From assembly GCF_007859635.1 (NCBI RefSeq), contig NZ_CP042306.1, positions 2,740,001-2,804,000 on the forward strand: a DNA stretch of 64,000 nt. Direction: 5' to 3'. The notes under the pieces are model-generated. The model did no database searches, was not told the origin of the DNA, and was given only the letters and a program-made list of their open reading frames with translations. A program made the position numbers and the translations under genes. Of this stretch, positions 16,547 through 24,417 are shown piece by piece. This stretch comes from Sphingomonas panacisoli. GTDB taxonomy: Bacteria; Pseudomonadota; Alphaproteobacteria; Sphingomonadales; Sphingomonadaceae. Within the stretch, counting starts at the first letter, position 1. Every line of letters begins with the position of its first letter.

Positions 16547-17320
16547 CGCCAGTTCGACGGTGAAGTCGCCCGATTTGTCGGTCTCGATTCGCCTTACCGC
16601 CGCCCGCCGCACCAGCCGCCCGCGATGGATTCGCAGGAACGCATCGCCAAGTTCGGCCTCGACCGCGGCCAGCGTCGCGCGATGGAGCAAAGTGCGCGGT
16701 CCCCACACGATCTCGACATAGTTGCCCGCTGCGCTGACCGACTCGATCTCGTCGATCGGCACAAGGTGCGTCACCGCGCCGTCATTCACCGCCAGTGTTG
16801 TTGAGCCAGCCTCCGCCGGCGTCGCCGCGCGCGCGATCAGCCACTGACCGAGCGCCGCCAGCCCGACGAATTGCAGGATCGTCGCGACGTCCTTGCGATA
16901 TTCGTACAGCCACGGATTGACCCCGCGCCCGACGGTGAAAAGATAGGCGTCGCCCTGCAACGCGTACACCGCCTTGCGGATCGCGACCATGCCGGCGACG
17001 TGCAGCAGCGATAGCGGCACGGTCGCCGCGACGATCAACAGCGCCATCGCCCACCACGGCCAGCCAGACCGCCACAACCGCGCGACGAGCCACCAGATCA
17101 CCGGGATCAGCATCAGCCAGATCGCGATACTGCTCGCTTCCATCAGCCAGACGTGCGCGGGGCTCATCGGGATGCCTGCCGATGCGAAATCGCTGATCAT
17201 CGACATCGCGTTGGCGACCATGATCACGGCGATCACGACCAGGAAACCGCCGCCCAGCATCGCCAGGATGCGCCGCTGCGCCCCGTTCATCCCGCGCCAC
17301 CCGCCGTTCGTCCCAGCCAC
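16499..17320 (-). CDS. Membrane-anchored LytTR transcriptional regulator
   Basis: Protein of 273 residues with four hydrophobic helices in the first 165 residues and a C-terminal LytTR DNA-binding domain (about 185-270): VTHLVPIDEIESVSAAGNYVEIVWGPRTLLHRATLAAVEAELGDAFLRIHRGRLVRRAAVRRIE. There is no receiver domain, so the membrane part may sense the signal. It lies between acyltransferase paralogues 1 (convergent, overlapping 48 bases) and 2 (divergent, 100 bases apart), which suggests it controls them. The start is GTG at 17320; ATG at 17290 is an alternative, as neither has a strong ribosome site. Confidence 0.9.
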   Translation of the reverse strand: MAGTNGGWRGMNGAQRRILAMLGGGFLVVIAVIMVANAMSMISDFASAGIPMSPAHVWLMEASSIAIWLMLIPVIWWLVARLWRSGWPWWAMALLIVAATVPLSLLHVAGMVAIRKAVYALQGDAYLFTVGRGVNPWLYEYRKDVATILQFVGLAALGQWLIARAATPAEAGSTTLAVNDGAVTHLVPIDEIESVSAAGNYVEIVWGPRTLLHRATLAAVEAELGDAFLRIHRGRLVRRAAVRRIETDKSGDFTVELASGATLRGSRRYRPAD

Positions 17321-17420
17321 TTGCGCGATCGTCCCCGTGAAGCCGCTTTCCGGCCCTCTCCGATACCGGTCTCGACGCCCCGCCGCTAGCCATCCCTCAT
17401 CCCAATCGAGGAGGCGAATG

Positions 17421-18599
17421 ATGGAACGGCATTACGGCATGGACTGGCTAAGGATCGGTGCGTTCGGCCTGCTGATCCTCTATCATATCGGCATGGTCTT
17501 CGTGCCCTGGGGGTTCCAGGTGAAAACCGGGCAGCCGATCGTGTGGACCGAAATCCCGATGCTGCTGACCAACCCCTGGCGGCTGACCTTGCTGTTCGTC
17601 GTGTCGGGTTACGCCAGCCGCGCGCTCTACGCGAAATCAGCCGGCGTCCGCGCGTTCATCGCCAGCCGCAATACGCGCCTGCTCGTCCCGCTGATCTTCG
17701 GGATGGCGATGATCATTCCGCCCCAGACCTGGGTCGAGCTGACGACGCAGCATGGTTATGTCGGCAGCTTCTGGCATTTCTTCACCAGCGACTATTTCCG
17801 CTTCGGCACGCTGTCGGGCATCGTCATGCCGACCTGGAACCACCTCTGGTTCGTGCTTTATCTTTGGTTTTATACCGTCGCGCTGTCGCTGCTGGTCCAA
17901 ATCCCCGGCGGCGCGCGCTGGCAGGCTGCGTTCGACCGCGTGTTCGCCGGCAGCCGCGCGGTCTTCGTGCCGCTCGCTTTCCTGATCGTCACGCAATTCT
18001 GGCTGTTCCATCGCATCGAGGACACGCACAAATTCTACGACGACTGGATCGCGCACTTGCAATATTTCCCTTCGGTGCTGTTCGGGTTCGGCCTGGCCGG
18101 ATCGAAGGCCGCGATGGCGGGATTGGCGCGCTGGTGGAAGCTGTCGGCAATGCTAGCGGTGGGCAGCTATGTCGCGATCGTCGGCCTGCTGATCGCCTAT
18201 CCCGACTTCAGCTTTCCGACGGACAACACGGCGCTGCTGTATCGCTTCGTTCGTGAGATCGAGGCGGCGACCGCGATCACCGCGCTGATCGGCATCGCCG
18301 AGCGATTCGGCAACCGCGATCACGTCTGGCGCGCGACGCTCGCGGAGGCGACCTTCCCCTTCTACATCATCCACCAGACCGCGATCGTGGTGGTCGAATT
18401 CTGGATCCGGCCGCTCGAACTGGGCGCGCTCGCCGAGTTCCTGATCCTTGTCCCCGCGACGGTCGCGGCGTGCTGGGCGTTCTACCTGATCGGCCGCGAC
18501 ATGAACTGGCTGCGGCCGCTGATCGGGCTCAAGCGGCGCCCGACATCCGCACCCGCGGTCGCCAATCTTCACGTCCGCGCGCAACCCGACGTGGCGTGA
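17421..18599 (+). CDS. Acyltransferase 3 family membrane protein, paralogue 2
   Basis: Close paralogue of the genes at 15356 and 18678; 392 residues, about ten helices. It begins MERHYGMDWLRIGAFGLLILYH and carries NPWRLTLLFVVSGYASRALY, RLLVPLIFGMAMIIPPQTWVEL, WNHLWFVLYLWFY and the C-terminal FYLIGRDMNWLRPLIGL. AGGAGG six bases before 17421 supports this ATG over the in-frame ATG directly ahead at 17418. Presumed O-acylation of an envelope glycan or lipid. Likely co-transcribed with paralogue 3, 78 bases downstream. Confidence 0.92.
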   Translation: MERHYGMDWLRIGAFGLLILYHIGMVFVPWGFQVKTGQPIVWTEIPMLLTNPWRLTLLFVVSGYASRALYAKSAGVRAFIASRNTRLLVPLIFGMAMIIPPQTWVELTTQHGYVGSFWHFFTSDYFRFGTLSGIVMPTWNHLWFVLYLWFYTVALSLLVQIPGGARWQAAFDRVFAGSRAVFVPLAFLIVTQFWLFHRIEDTHKFYDDWIAHLQYFPSVLFGFGLAGSKAAMAGLARWWKLSAMLAVGSYVAIVGLLIAYPDFSFPTDNTALLYRFVREIEAATAITALIGIAERFGNRDHVWRATLAEATFPFYIIHQTAIVVVEFWIRPLELGALAEFLILVPATVAACWAFYLIGRDMNWLRPLIGLKRRPTSAPAVANLHVRAQPDVA

Positions 18600-18677
18600 A
18601 ACCGTTCAAGCCCGAATGACAACAGATCGCGGCGCGATGGGTAGCTATCGCGCCGCGATCCATTACATGGCGCGGCG

Positions 18678-19902
18678 ATGGAACGGCATTACGGCATGGA
18701 CTGGCTGCGCATCGGCGCGTTCGCGGTCCTGATTCTCTATCATACCGCAATGGTGTTCACGCCGTGGGGCTTCCACGTGAAGACGGCCGAGCCGATCGAT
18801 GGGCTGGCGGTGGCGATGCTGATCAGCAATCCGTGGCGGCTGATGCTGCTGTTCGTCGTGTCGGGCTATGCCAGCCGCGCCCTGCTCGAAAAGTCCGGCG
18901 GTGTCCGGCGGTTCATGACCACCCGTGCCAGCCGGTTGCTGATTCCCCCTCCTGTTCGGCGTCGTCGTGATGGTGCCGCCGCAAAGCTGGGTCGAGCTGG
19001 TAAGCCAGCACGGCTACACGCAGGGCTTCGGCTATTTCCTGCTGCACGACTATTTCGCGTTCGCCGCGATCGACGGCGTCGGGCTGCCGACATGGAACCA
19101 TCTCTGGTTCGTCGGCTATCTGTTCACCTACACCGCGGCGCTGTCGCTGCTGCTGCTCGTCCCGCGCCCGGCGAAGCTACAGATCTGGTTCGACAAGGCG
19201 TTCGGTGGGTGGCGCGCACTCGTCATCCCGACGATCTATCTGGTGCTCAGTCAGGTCGTCGTCTTTCACCGCTGGAGCGACAGCCAGGACCTGATCAACG
19301 ATGGTGTCGCGCACCTCGCCTATTTCCCTGCCTTTCTCTTCGGCTTCGGTCTGGCGCGGTCGAAGCCGGTGATGGCGGCGTTCGTACGCTGGTGGAAAGC
19401 TGCGGCGATCGTGGCGGTCGCGAGTTACGCGTTCGGCGCGACCGTCGAGCTCAGCTATCCGGGCAACCAATACCCGCCACAATGGCTGGGCGAACAGATG
19501 CTCGTCGCGCATCAGCTGCAAAGTTGGGCCGCTGTAGCCGCGCTGATCGGGCTTGCCGAACGCTACCTCAACCGCGACGCGGCGATCCGCCCGATGCTGA
19601 CGGAAGCGGTGTTCCCGTTCTACCTGATCCACCAGACGGTGATCGTACTCGGTGAGTTCGCGTTGAAGCCGCTGGGGCTCGGCGCGGCGGCGGAGTTCGC
19701 GATCCTCGTGCCAGCCACTGTCGCGGGATGCTGGGCATTCTATCTGATCGGCCGCGAAGTGAATTGGTTGCGGCCGCTGATCGGATTGCGGCGCCGGACC
19801 CAGGCGTCTACCGCTCGCCGCCATGACGGACTCCTCTCCTCGCTGGTCGCTGGTGATCCATGGCGGCGCCGGCGCGATCGCCCGCAGCCAGACGCGGCCT
19901 GA
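18678..19902 (+). pseudogene. Acyltransferase 3 paralogue 3, frameshifted
   Basis: The first frame reads MERHYGMDWLRIGAFAVLILYH through RASRLLIP and then loses all similarity. A second frame picks up exactly there with VVVMVPPQSWVELVSQHGYT and continues to the family end FYLIGREVNWLRPLIGL. Paralogue 2 shows the expected join (LLVPLIFG). Removing one C from the C5 run at 18945-18949 restores one frame of about 407 residues. It is therefore either a recent one-base inactivation or a sequencing error in a homopolymer. The 3' end overlaps the next gene by 80 bases. Confidence 0.85.
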
Positions 19903-20755
19903 AACCGACGCGGGCCTGCGCGCCGCGCTGAACGCGGCGCTCGACGCGGGATCGGCGATCCTTTCTGGCGGCGGCACGTCGCTCGACGCGGTCGAAGCGG
20001 CGGTTCGCGTGCTGGAAGACGATCCCCATTTTAACGCCGGACGCGGATCGGCCTTCACCTATGAAGGCGCGAACGAACTCGACGCCGCGATCATGAATGG
20101 TGCCGATCTGCGGGCCGGCTCGATCGCCGGCGTCACCGCGACCAAAAATCCGGTGACCCTCGCCCGCGCGGTGATGGAGGAAAGCGACCACGTTTTGCTC
20201 GGCCGCGAAGGCGCCGATACGTTCAGCCGCGAGCATGGCCTTGAACAAGCCGATGCCGAGTGGTTCGGCGTCCCTGAACGCCGCCGCCAGCTCGAGGAAT
20301 TGCTGGCGAACGGCGGCAAGTTCGACGTCGATATGAAATACGGCACGGTCGGCGCGGTGGCGCTCGACCAGGCGGGGCATATCGCCGCCGCCACATCGAC
20401 CGGCGGTGTCACCGGCAAGCGCTGGGGCCGAATCGGCGACTCGCCGCTGATCGGCGCCGGCACCTATGCCGACGATCGCGGCGCGGCGGTGTCGTGCACC
20501 GGGGCGGGCGAGTTCTTCATTCGCGAAAGCGTCGCGTTCCAGATCAACGCCCGCGTCCGCTTCGTCGGCGAAACCCTGAAGGTCGCCGCCGACACCGTCA
20601 TGGCCGAGGTCAAGGCGTTGGGCGGCACCGGCGGCGTGATCGTCACCGATGCCCAGGGCGGCGCAGCGTGGAGCTTCACTACCGCCAGCCTCTATCGCGG
20701 CCGCGTTACTGCGGCCGGCGATCGGGTCGTCGCGCTTTACGACAACGAGGATTGA
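19823..20755 (+). CDS. Isoaspartyl peptidase/L-asparaginase (Ntn hydrolase)
   Basis: Plant-type asparaginase family enzyme that removes isoaspartyl residues from dipeptides and hydrolyses asparagine. 310 residues, encoded as one chain that self-cleaves before Thr175 (KYG-TVGAVALD), which becomes the nucleophile. Other marks are WSLVIHGGAGAI at the N-terminus and HFNAGRGSAFTYEGANELDAAIM. The domain begins so close to the start that the 80-base overlap with the preceding acyltransferase reading frame looks real. No signal peptide, so cytoplasmic. Confidence 0.94.
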   Translation: MTDSSPRWSLVIHGGAGAIARSQTRPETDAGLRAALNAALDAGSAILSGGGTSLDAVEAAVRVLEDDPHFNAGRGSAFTYEGANELDAAIMNGADLRAGSIAGVTATKNPVTLARAVMEESDHVLLGREGADTFSREHGLEQADAEWFGVPERRRQLEELLANGGKFDVDMKYGTVGAVALDQAGHIAAATSTGGVTGKRWGRIGDSPLIGAGTYADDRGAAVSCTGAGEFFIRESVAFQINARVRFVGETLKVAADTVMAEVKALGGTGGVIVTDAQGGAAWSFTTASLYRGRVTAAGDRVVALYDNED

Positions 20756-20787
20756 GCCCCGCGCGCGGTGGGCGTAGGCGCTCGCAA

Positions 20788-21648
20788 ATGACGCGTATCC
20801 TCGTACTGCTCACCGCGCTGACCGCGCTCCTCGTCGCCTCGCCCGCCGGCGCCTATTGGGAATACGGCCACCAGACGATCGCGCAGATCGCCTGGGCCAA
20901 CATCAAGCCGACGACGCGCACCCGCGTCCTCGCCTTGCTCCGCCAGCAGGCGCTGCTCGGGACTCCGGAGTGCAAGGCCGGGACGATCGACGACGCGGCG
21001 ATCTGGGCGGATTGCATCAAGGGGATCAAGAACCCCGACGGGACGCAGAAGTTCGGCAACACGAGCGCCTGGCACTATCAGGACGTCAATATCTGCCAGC
21101 CGTTCGACCTGATCGAAGCGTGCAAAGACGACAATTGTGTGTCGGCGCAGATCGTGCGCGATGCCAAGATCCTGGCCGATCGCCGCGCCCCCACCGCCGA
21201 TCGCGTTCGCGCGTTGGTGTTCCTGATCCATTTCGTCGGCGACCTGCACCAGCCGCTCCACGCCGGCGAGAAGGGCGACAAGGGCGGCAACGATGTGAAG
21301 GCCGATTACGGCACGTACACCGCGAGCCGGCTCAACCTGCATTCGATCTGGGACGGCTATCTCGCCGAACGCGCGATCTCGACCCGACCGAGCCTAGTAC
21401 GGCGCTACCCGGCTGCGGAACGCGGGCAGATCGCCGCAGGCAGCGTCACGGACTGGAGCCGTGAGAGTTGGCAGGTCGCGCACGATGCCACCTATGCGAC
21501 AGCGGTCGGCGGGGATCCCTGCGGCCCGACGCCAACGCGCGCCAAGCTCGACAATGCGACGATCGAACGCCTCGTCCCGACCGTACGGCTGGAGGTGAAG
21601 CGCGGCGGGTTGCGGCTCACGAAGATGCTCGACCAAGCGCTGGGCTAG
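20788..21648 (+). CDS. Secreted S1/P1-type nuclease
   Basis: Zinc-dependent single-strand nuclease of 286 residues, exported by the signal peptide MTRILVLLTALTALLVASPAGA. It shows WEYGHQTIAQIAW at the N-terminus, AWHYQDVN, and FLIHFVGDLHQPLHAGEKGDKGGND, which together supply the trinuclear zinc ligands. In characterised members the first mature residue is tryptophan and its amino group binds zinc. Here the sequence is AGA-YW, so cleavage must fall after Tyr or the site differs. A longer frame from 20494 lies inside the previous gene and is rejected. It starts 32 bases after the isoaspartyl peptidase gene. Confidence 0.9.
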   Translation: MTRILVLLTALTALLVASPAGAYWEYGHQTIAQIAWANIKPTTRTRVLALLRQQALLGTPECKAGTIDDAAIWADCIKGIKNPDGTQKFGNTSAWHYQDVNICQPFDLIEACKDDNCVSAQIVRDAKILADRRAPTADRVRALVFLIHFVGDLHQPLHAGEKGDKGGNDVKADYGTYTASRLNLHSIWDGYLAERAISTRPSLVRRYPAAERGQIAAGSVTDWSRESWQVAHDATYATAVGGDPCGPTPTRAKLDNATIERLVPTVRLEVKRGGLRLTKMLDQALG

Positions 21649-21732
21649 CGCAACCGTTAACGCGCTTGCGGTTAACCATATCGTCCGCTCTCATCGCCGG
21701 TTCCAGCCACCGAGTCGCAGGAACCTACGGCC

Positions 21733-22371
21733 ATGACCACCGGCGTTCGCCCCATCGTCTATCACCGCCCCCTCGTTTCGTCGTTCGGCGACGGGTTCGA
21801 AGCGACGATGACCAACCGCCAGGTCGAGATCGGCTTCGGGTCGAAACGCTTCCACTTCACGATGCGAAGCAGCCGGTTCCACCGGCCGGCCAAGCAGGAG
21901 AATCGTGGCCAGGGCGCCTCCGTTCTGTGGCGCGCGATGGGCTATGTCGGCTGCGCATCGCTGGCACTGGGTCTGGTGTTCGCGTCGGGTAGCGTGCTGC
22001 GCGCGTCCCCGCCGGTCGCGGGATATGAAGTGGTGATGCCGATCGACACGAAGGTCGCTTTGGTCAAGCCTAAGCACAAGGCGAAGCCGCGACCCATTGT
22101 CCGTGCCGCTCCGATCACGCCATTTACCCCGATGCCATACAATTGGGCGGTCTCACCCGCAGCCGATAGCGACGACACAGGCCTGGCGATCGAGCGGCCC
22201 GATCCCGACGTCGCAGCCCTGCCGACCGTCAATGGCGAGCGCGCGGTCGCGGTCTACGGCACGCCACGCATAGTCGGGGGCAAGTCGTGCCGCGACGTCA
22301 GCGTGTTCGTCCGCGACGTCGAGGGCAAGGTCAGCGTCTCCCCGACCACCGAATGCAAAGCGGCACGCTAG
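21733..22371 (+). CDS. Hypothetical protein with one membrane helix
   Basis: Protein of 212 residues. About 67 residues of basic, cytoplasmic-looking sequence are followed by one hydrophobic segment (GYVGCASLALGLVFASGSVL, near 70-90), a Lys/Pro-rich linker (KPKHKAKPRPIVRAAP) and a C-terminal part with two cysteines (GGKSCRDVSVFV...PTTECKAAR). This layout suggests an inner-membrane protein with a periplasmic domain. No family recognised. Convergent with the small membrane gene at 22378. Confidence 0.6.
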   Translation: MTTGVRPIVYHRPLVSSFGDGFEATMTNRQVEIGFGSKRFHFTMRSSRFHRPAKQENRGQGASVLWRAMGYVGCASLALGLVFASGSVLRASPPVAGYEVVMPIDTKVALVKPKHKAKPRPIVRAAPITPFTPMPYNWAVSPAADSDDTGLAIERPDPDVAALPTVNGERAVAVYGTPRIVGGKSCRDVSVFVRDVEGKVSVSPTTECKAAR

Positions 22372-22377
22372 CCAGCA

Positions 22378-22620
22378 TTATTCGCTGCCCCAGCGCCATT
22401 TCCAGCCGCCGCGTGTGTGCTGCGCGGTGACGATCATCAGCGGCACCGTGGCGATCGCGATGACCGCGATGAAGACGACCACGTGGCGCGGCACGAGGAG
22501 CAGGAATGCGGCGACGCACGCCGCGACATGGACGGCGATCACCGCCCAGCCCTGCCACGCGATCGGCATTCCGGCGCCATAGCCGAACCGCTTCGGCGCG
22601 AACCAATCCCCGTTACTCAT
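22378..22620 (-). CDS. Small membrane protein of the SPFH operon
   Basis: Protein of 80 residues with two hydrophobic helices (about 23-42 and 45-65) between aromatic and basic ends (DWFAPKRFGYGAGMPIAWQGW and TRGGWKWRWGSE). It overlaps the upstream RHH gene by eight bases, so it is the last gene of an SPFH-RHH-membrane protein operon. Its role is unknown. The tryptophan-rich ends suggest an interface-anchored helix pair. Confidence 0.75.
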   Translation of the reverse strand: MSNGDWFAPKRFGYGAGMPIAWQGWAVIAVHVAACVAAFLLLVPRHVVVFIAVIAIATVPLMIVTAQHTRGGWKWRWGSE

Positions 22621-22822
22621 CGTCCGTCTCCTTCGGCGGCCGCCCGCGCTTGGCGCGCACCGGGTCCGCCAGTTTGATCCCGCGCTTCGCCAGCGCCTCG
22701 CGCAGCAGGCATTCGACCTGGGAATTGACGCTCCGCAAATCGCTCGCCGCCGCGCGCTCGATCGCGGCGTACAGGCCGGGATCGAGGCGCAACGGGAACG
22801 CCTTTTTTGGGGGAGCGGCCAT
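22613..22822 (-). CDS. Arc-type ribbon-helix-helix DNA-binding protein
   Basis: Protein of 69 residues. KKAFPLRLDPGLYAAIERAAASDLRSVNSQVECLLREAL fits the Arc/MetJ ribbon-helix-helix fold: a short strand, then two helices separated by a turn. The basic RGRPPK tail resembles an AT-hook. Nine bases after the SPFH gene and overlapping the next gene by eight bases. It may repress its own operon at the palindrome at 23764-23775; that is inference from position. It has an antitoxin-like fold, but no toxin partner is recognisable. Confidence 0.85.
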   Translation of the reverse strand: MAAPPKKAFPLRLDPGLYAAIERAAASDLRSVNSQVECLLREALAKRGIKLADPVRAKRGRPPKETDDE

Positions 22823-22831
22823 CGTCAGCGC

Positions 22832-23746
22832 TTACTGGTAGAGCGAGCCCGCATTGACGATCGGCTGCGTGTCGCGCTCGCCGCACAGCACGACCATCAG
22901 GTTCGACACCATCGCCGCGCGTCGCTCGTCGTCGAGCTCGACCACGTTCTTCGCCGACAATTGCTCGAGCGCCATCTGGACCATGCCGACCGCACCCTCG
23001 ACCAGGGTCTGGCGCGCCGCGACGACGGCCTGCGCCTGTTGCCGGCGAAGCATCGCACCGGCAATCTCCTGCGCATAGGCGAGGTGCGTGAAGCCGCATT
23101 CGTCGACCGTGATCCCCGCCATCGCCAGCCGCGCGATCAGTTCCTGGCGCAGCTCGGCGCCGACCTGGTCGTGATTGCCGCGCAGGGTCACTTCCTGATG
23201 CTCGAAATCGTCGTATGGGTAGCGCGAGCCGATCGTGCGGACGGCGGCCTCGATCTGGACCATGACGAACGACTTGTAGTCGTCGACGTCGAACAGCGCC
23301 TGCGCGGTGTCGGTCACGCGCCACACCACTTGGGCCGCGATCTCGATCGGGTTGCCGCGCAGATCGTTGACCTTGATCTTGTCCGAAATGATGTTGTTGG
23401 CGCGGACCGACAGCTTCTTCTTACCGTACCACGGCACGATCCAGCGCAGCCCCGTCGTGCGGTCCGTGCCCTTGTAACTGCCGAACAGCGTGATCGCCGC
23501 CGCCTGGTTCGGTTGCAGCATGTAGAAGCCAGGCATCACGAACGCGAAGACCAGCGCGCCGAGCAAGAGTAGCGGCACGCCGATCTCGGGCGTGTAATTG
23601 ATCTGCGTCGTGCCGAAGAATGCGACGACGATCGCGACCAGCATGACGAACAGCATCAGATAACCGCTGGAGGTCGAAGCTGCCCGCTCCTGCGACAGGG
23701 TCAGCGCGGCGTGACGATCGGTGACGGACGTAGCAAGCGTGGCCAT
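22832..23746 (-). CDS. SPFH/band 7 (stomatin-prohibitin) family protein
   Basis: Membrane-organising protein of 304 residues. A hydrophobic N-terminal region (roughly 29-80, including YLMLFVMLVAIVVAFFG and LLLLGALVFAFVMPGFYML) anchors it. The SPFH domain follows: VLQPNQAA-type entry, GLRWIVPWYGKKKLSVRANNI, RGNPIEIAAQVVWRVTDTAQALFDVDDYKSFV, then a helical segment (ELIARLAMAGITVDECGFTHLAYAQEIAGAMLRRQQAQAVVAARQTLV). Such proteins form oligomeric rings at membrane microdomains. First gene of a three-gene operon with an AT-rich palindromic promoter region. Confidence 0.92.
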   Translation of the reverse strand: MATLATSVTDRHAALTLSQERAASTSSGYLMLFVMLVAIVVAFFGTTQINYTPEIGVPLLLLGALVFAFVMPGFYMLQPNQAAAITLFGSYKGTDRTTGLRWIVPWYGKKKLSVRANNIISDKIKVNDLRGNPIEIAAQVVWRVTDTAQALFDVDDYKSFVMVQIEAAVRTIGSRYPYDDFEHQEVTLRGNHDQVGAELRQELIARLAMAGITVDECGFTHLAYAQEIAGAMLRRQQAQAVVAARQTLVEGAVGMVQMALEQLSAKNVVELDDERRAAMVSNLMVVLCGERDTQPIVNAGSLYQ

Positions 23747-23763
23747 GGGGCCCTCCCGTTAAT

Positions 23764-23775
23764 TATGATATCATA
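23764..23775. promoter_or_regulatory. Perfect 12-base palindrome upstream of the SPFH operon
   Basis: TATGATATCATA lies 18 bases before the SPFH start in a very AT-rich patch, an outlier in this GC-rich DNA. On the transcribed strand TATAAATATGAT resembles a -10 region, so a protein bound here would block transcription. The RHH protein in the same operon is the natural candidate. Confidence 0.5.
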
Positions 23776-23811
23776 TTTATATCGCGTTTGGGCGAGTCGC
23801 AAGCGGAATCG

Positions 23812-23848
23812 AAAAGGGCGGCAGCGTCGTCGCGCCACCGCCCCCTAT
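23812..23848 (-). terminator. Probable terminator after pal
   Basis: On the minus strand GGGCGG and CCGCCC pair around a 16-base GC-rich interior, followed by TTTTCGATT. It ends the tol-pal operon before the SPFH promoter region. Confidence 0.5.
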
Positions 23849-23867
23849 CTATTGAATGGTCGAGCGA

Positions 23868-24386
23868 TTATTGCAGGACGATGGTCACCGCGCGGCGGTT
23901 CTGCGCCCAGCTGGCCTCGTCCGACCCCAGGGCGATCGGGCGTTCCTTGCCGTAGCTGATCGTCGTGATTCGCGCGGGGTTGATGCCCTTTGCGGCAAGA
24001 TAATTCTTCGCCGCATTGGCGCGACGGTCGCCGAGCGCGAGGTTGTATTCGCGCGTACCGCGTTCGTCGGCATGACCCTCGATCGTGATGCGGCGGTCGG
24101 GCCACTTCAGCAGCCACGTCGCCTGCGTGTCGAGGATCGAGCGCGAGGTCGCGTCGATATCGTACATGTCGAGCGCGAAGTGGATCGTGTCGCTCATCAC
24201 CGAGCGCTGGAAGTCCTGCGGGCTGCCCGGGACGACGGCGCCGTTGCCATAGCCGTTATTCCCCGAATTGTCGGTCACCGGCGTATCGCCCGCGCTGGGC
24301 GGCAGCACTTTGGGCCGCTTGGTCGCACAGCCCGCAGTCGCAACGAGTGCGGCGAGCAGGATCAGTTTCGTGGTCGTGGTGGCCAT
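23868..24386 (-). CDS. pal: Peptidoglycan-associated lipoprotein Pal
   Basis: Outer-membrane lipoprotein that links peptidoglycan to the Tol system. 172 residues. The signal MATTTTKLILLAALVATAGC has its lipobox cysteine at 20, then a Pro/Gly/Asn-rich linker and an OmpA-like domain with IEGHADERGTREYNLALGDRRANAAKNYLAAKGI, which carries the diaminopimelate-binding Asp and Arg. The start at 24386 follows GAGGAGT; an open frame to 24491 would overlap tolB. Last gene of ybgC-tolQRAB-pal. Confidence 0.96.
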   Translation of the reverse strand: MATTTTKLILLAALVATAGCATKRPKVLPPSAGDTPVTDNSGNNGYGNGAVVPGSPQDFQRSVMSDTIHFALDMYDIDATSRSILDTQATWLLKWPDRRITIEGHADERGTREYNLALGDRRANAAKNYLAAKGINPARITTISYGKERPIALGSDEASWAQNRRAVTIVLQ

Positions 24387-24417
24387 GGTCGTACTCCTCA
24401 ACTGGCTTTTCGAACGG

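Noticed and set aside
22613..22822. RHH protein as a toxin-antitoxin antitoxin
   Set aside because: The neighbours are an SPFH scaffold and a two-helix membrane protein; no toxin fold is recognisable.
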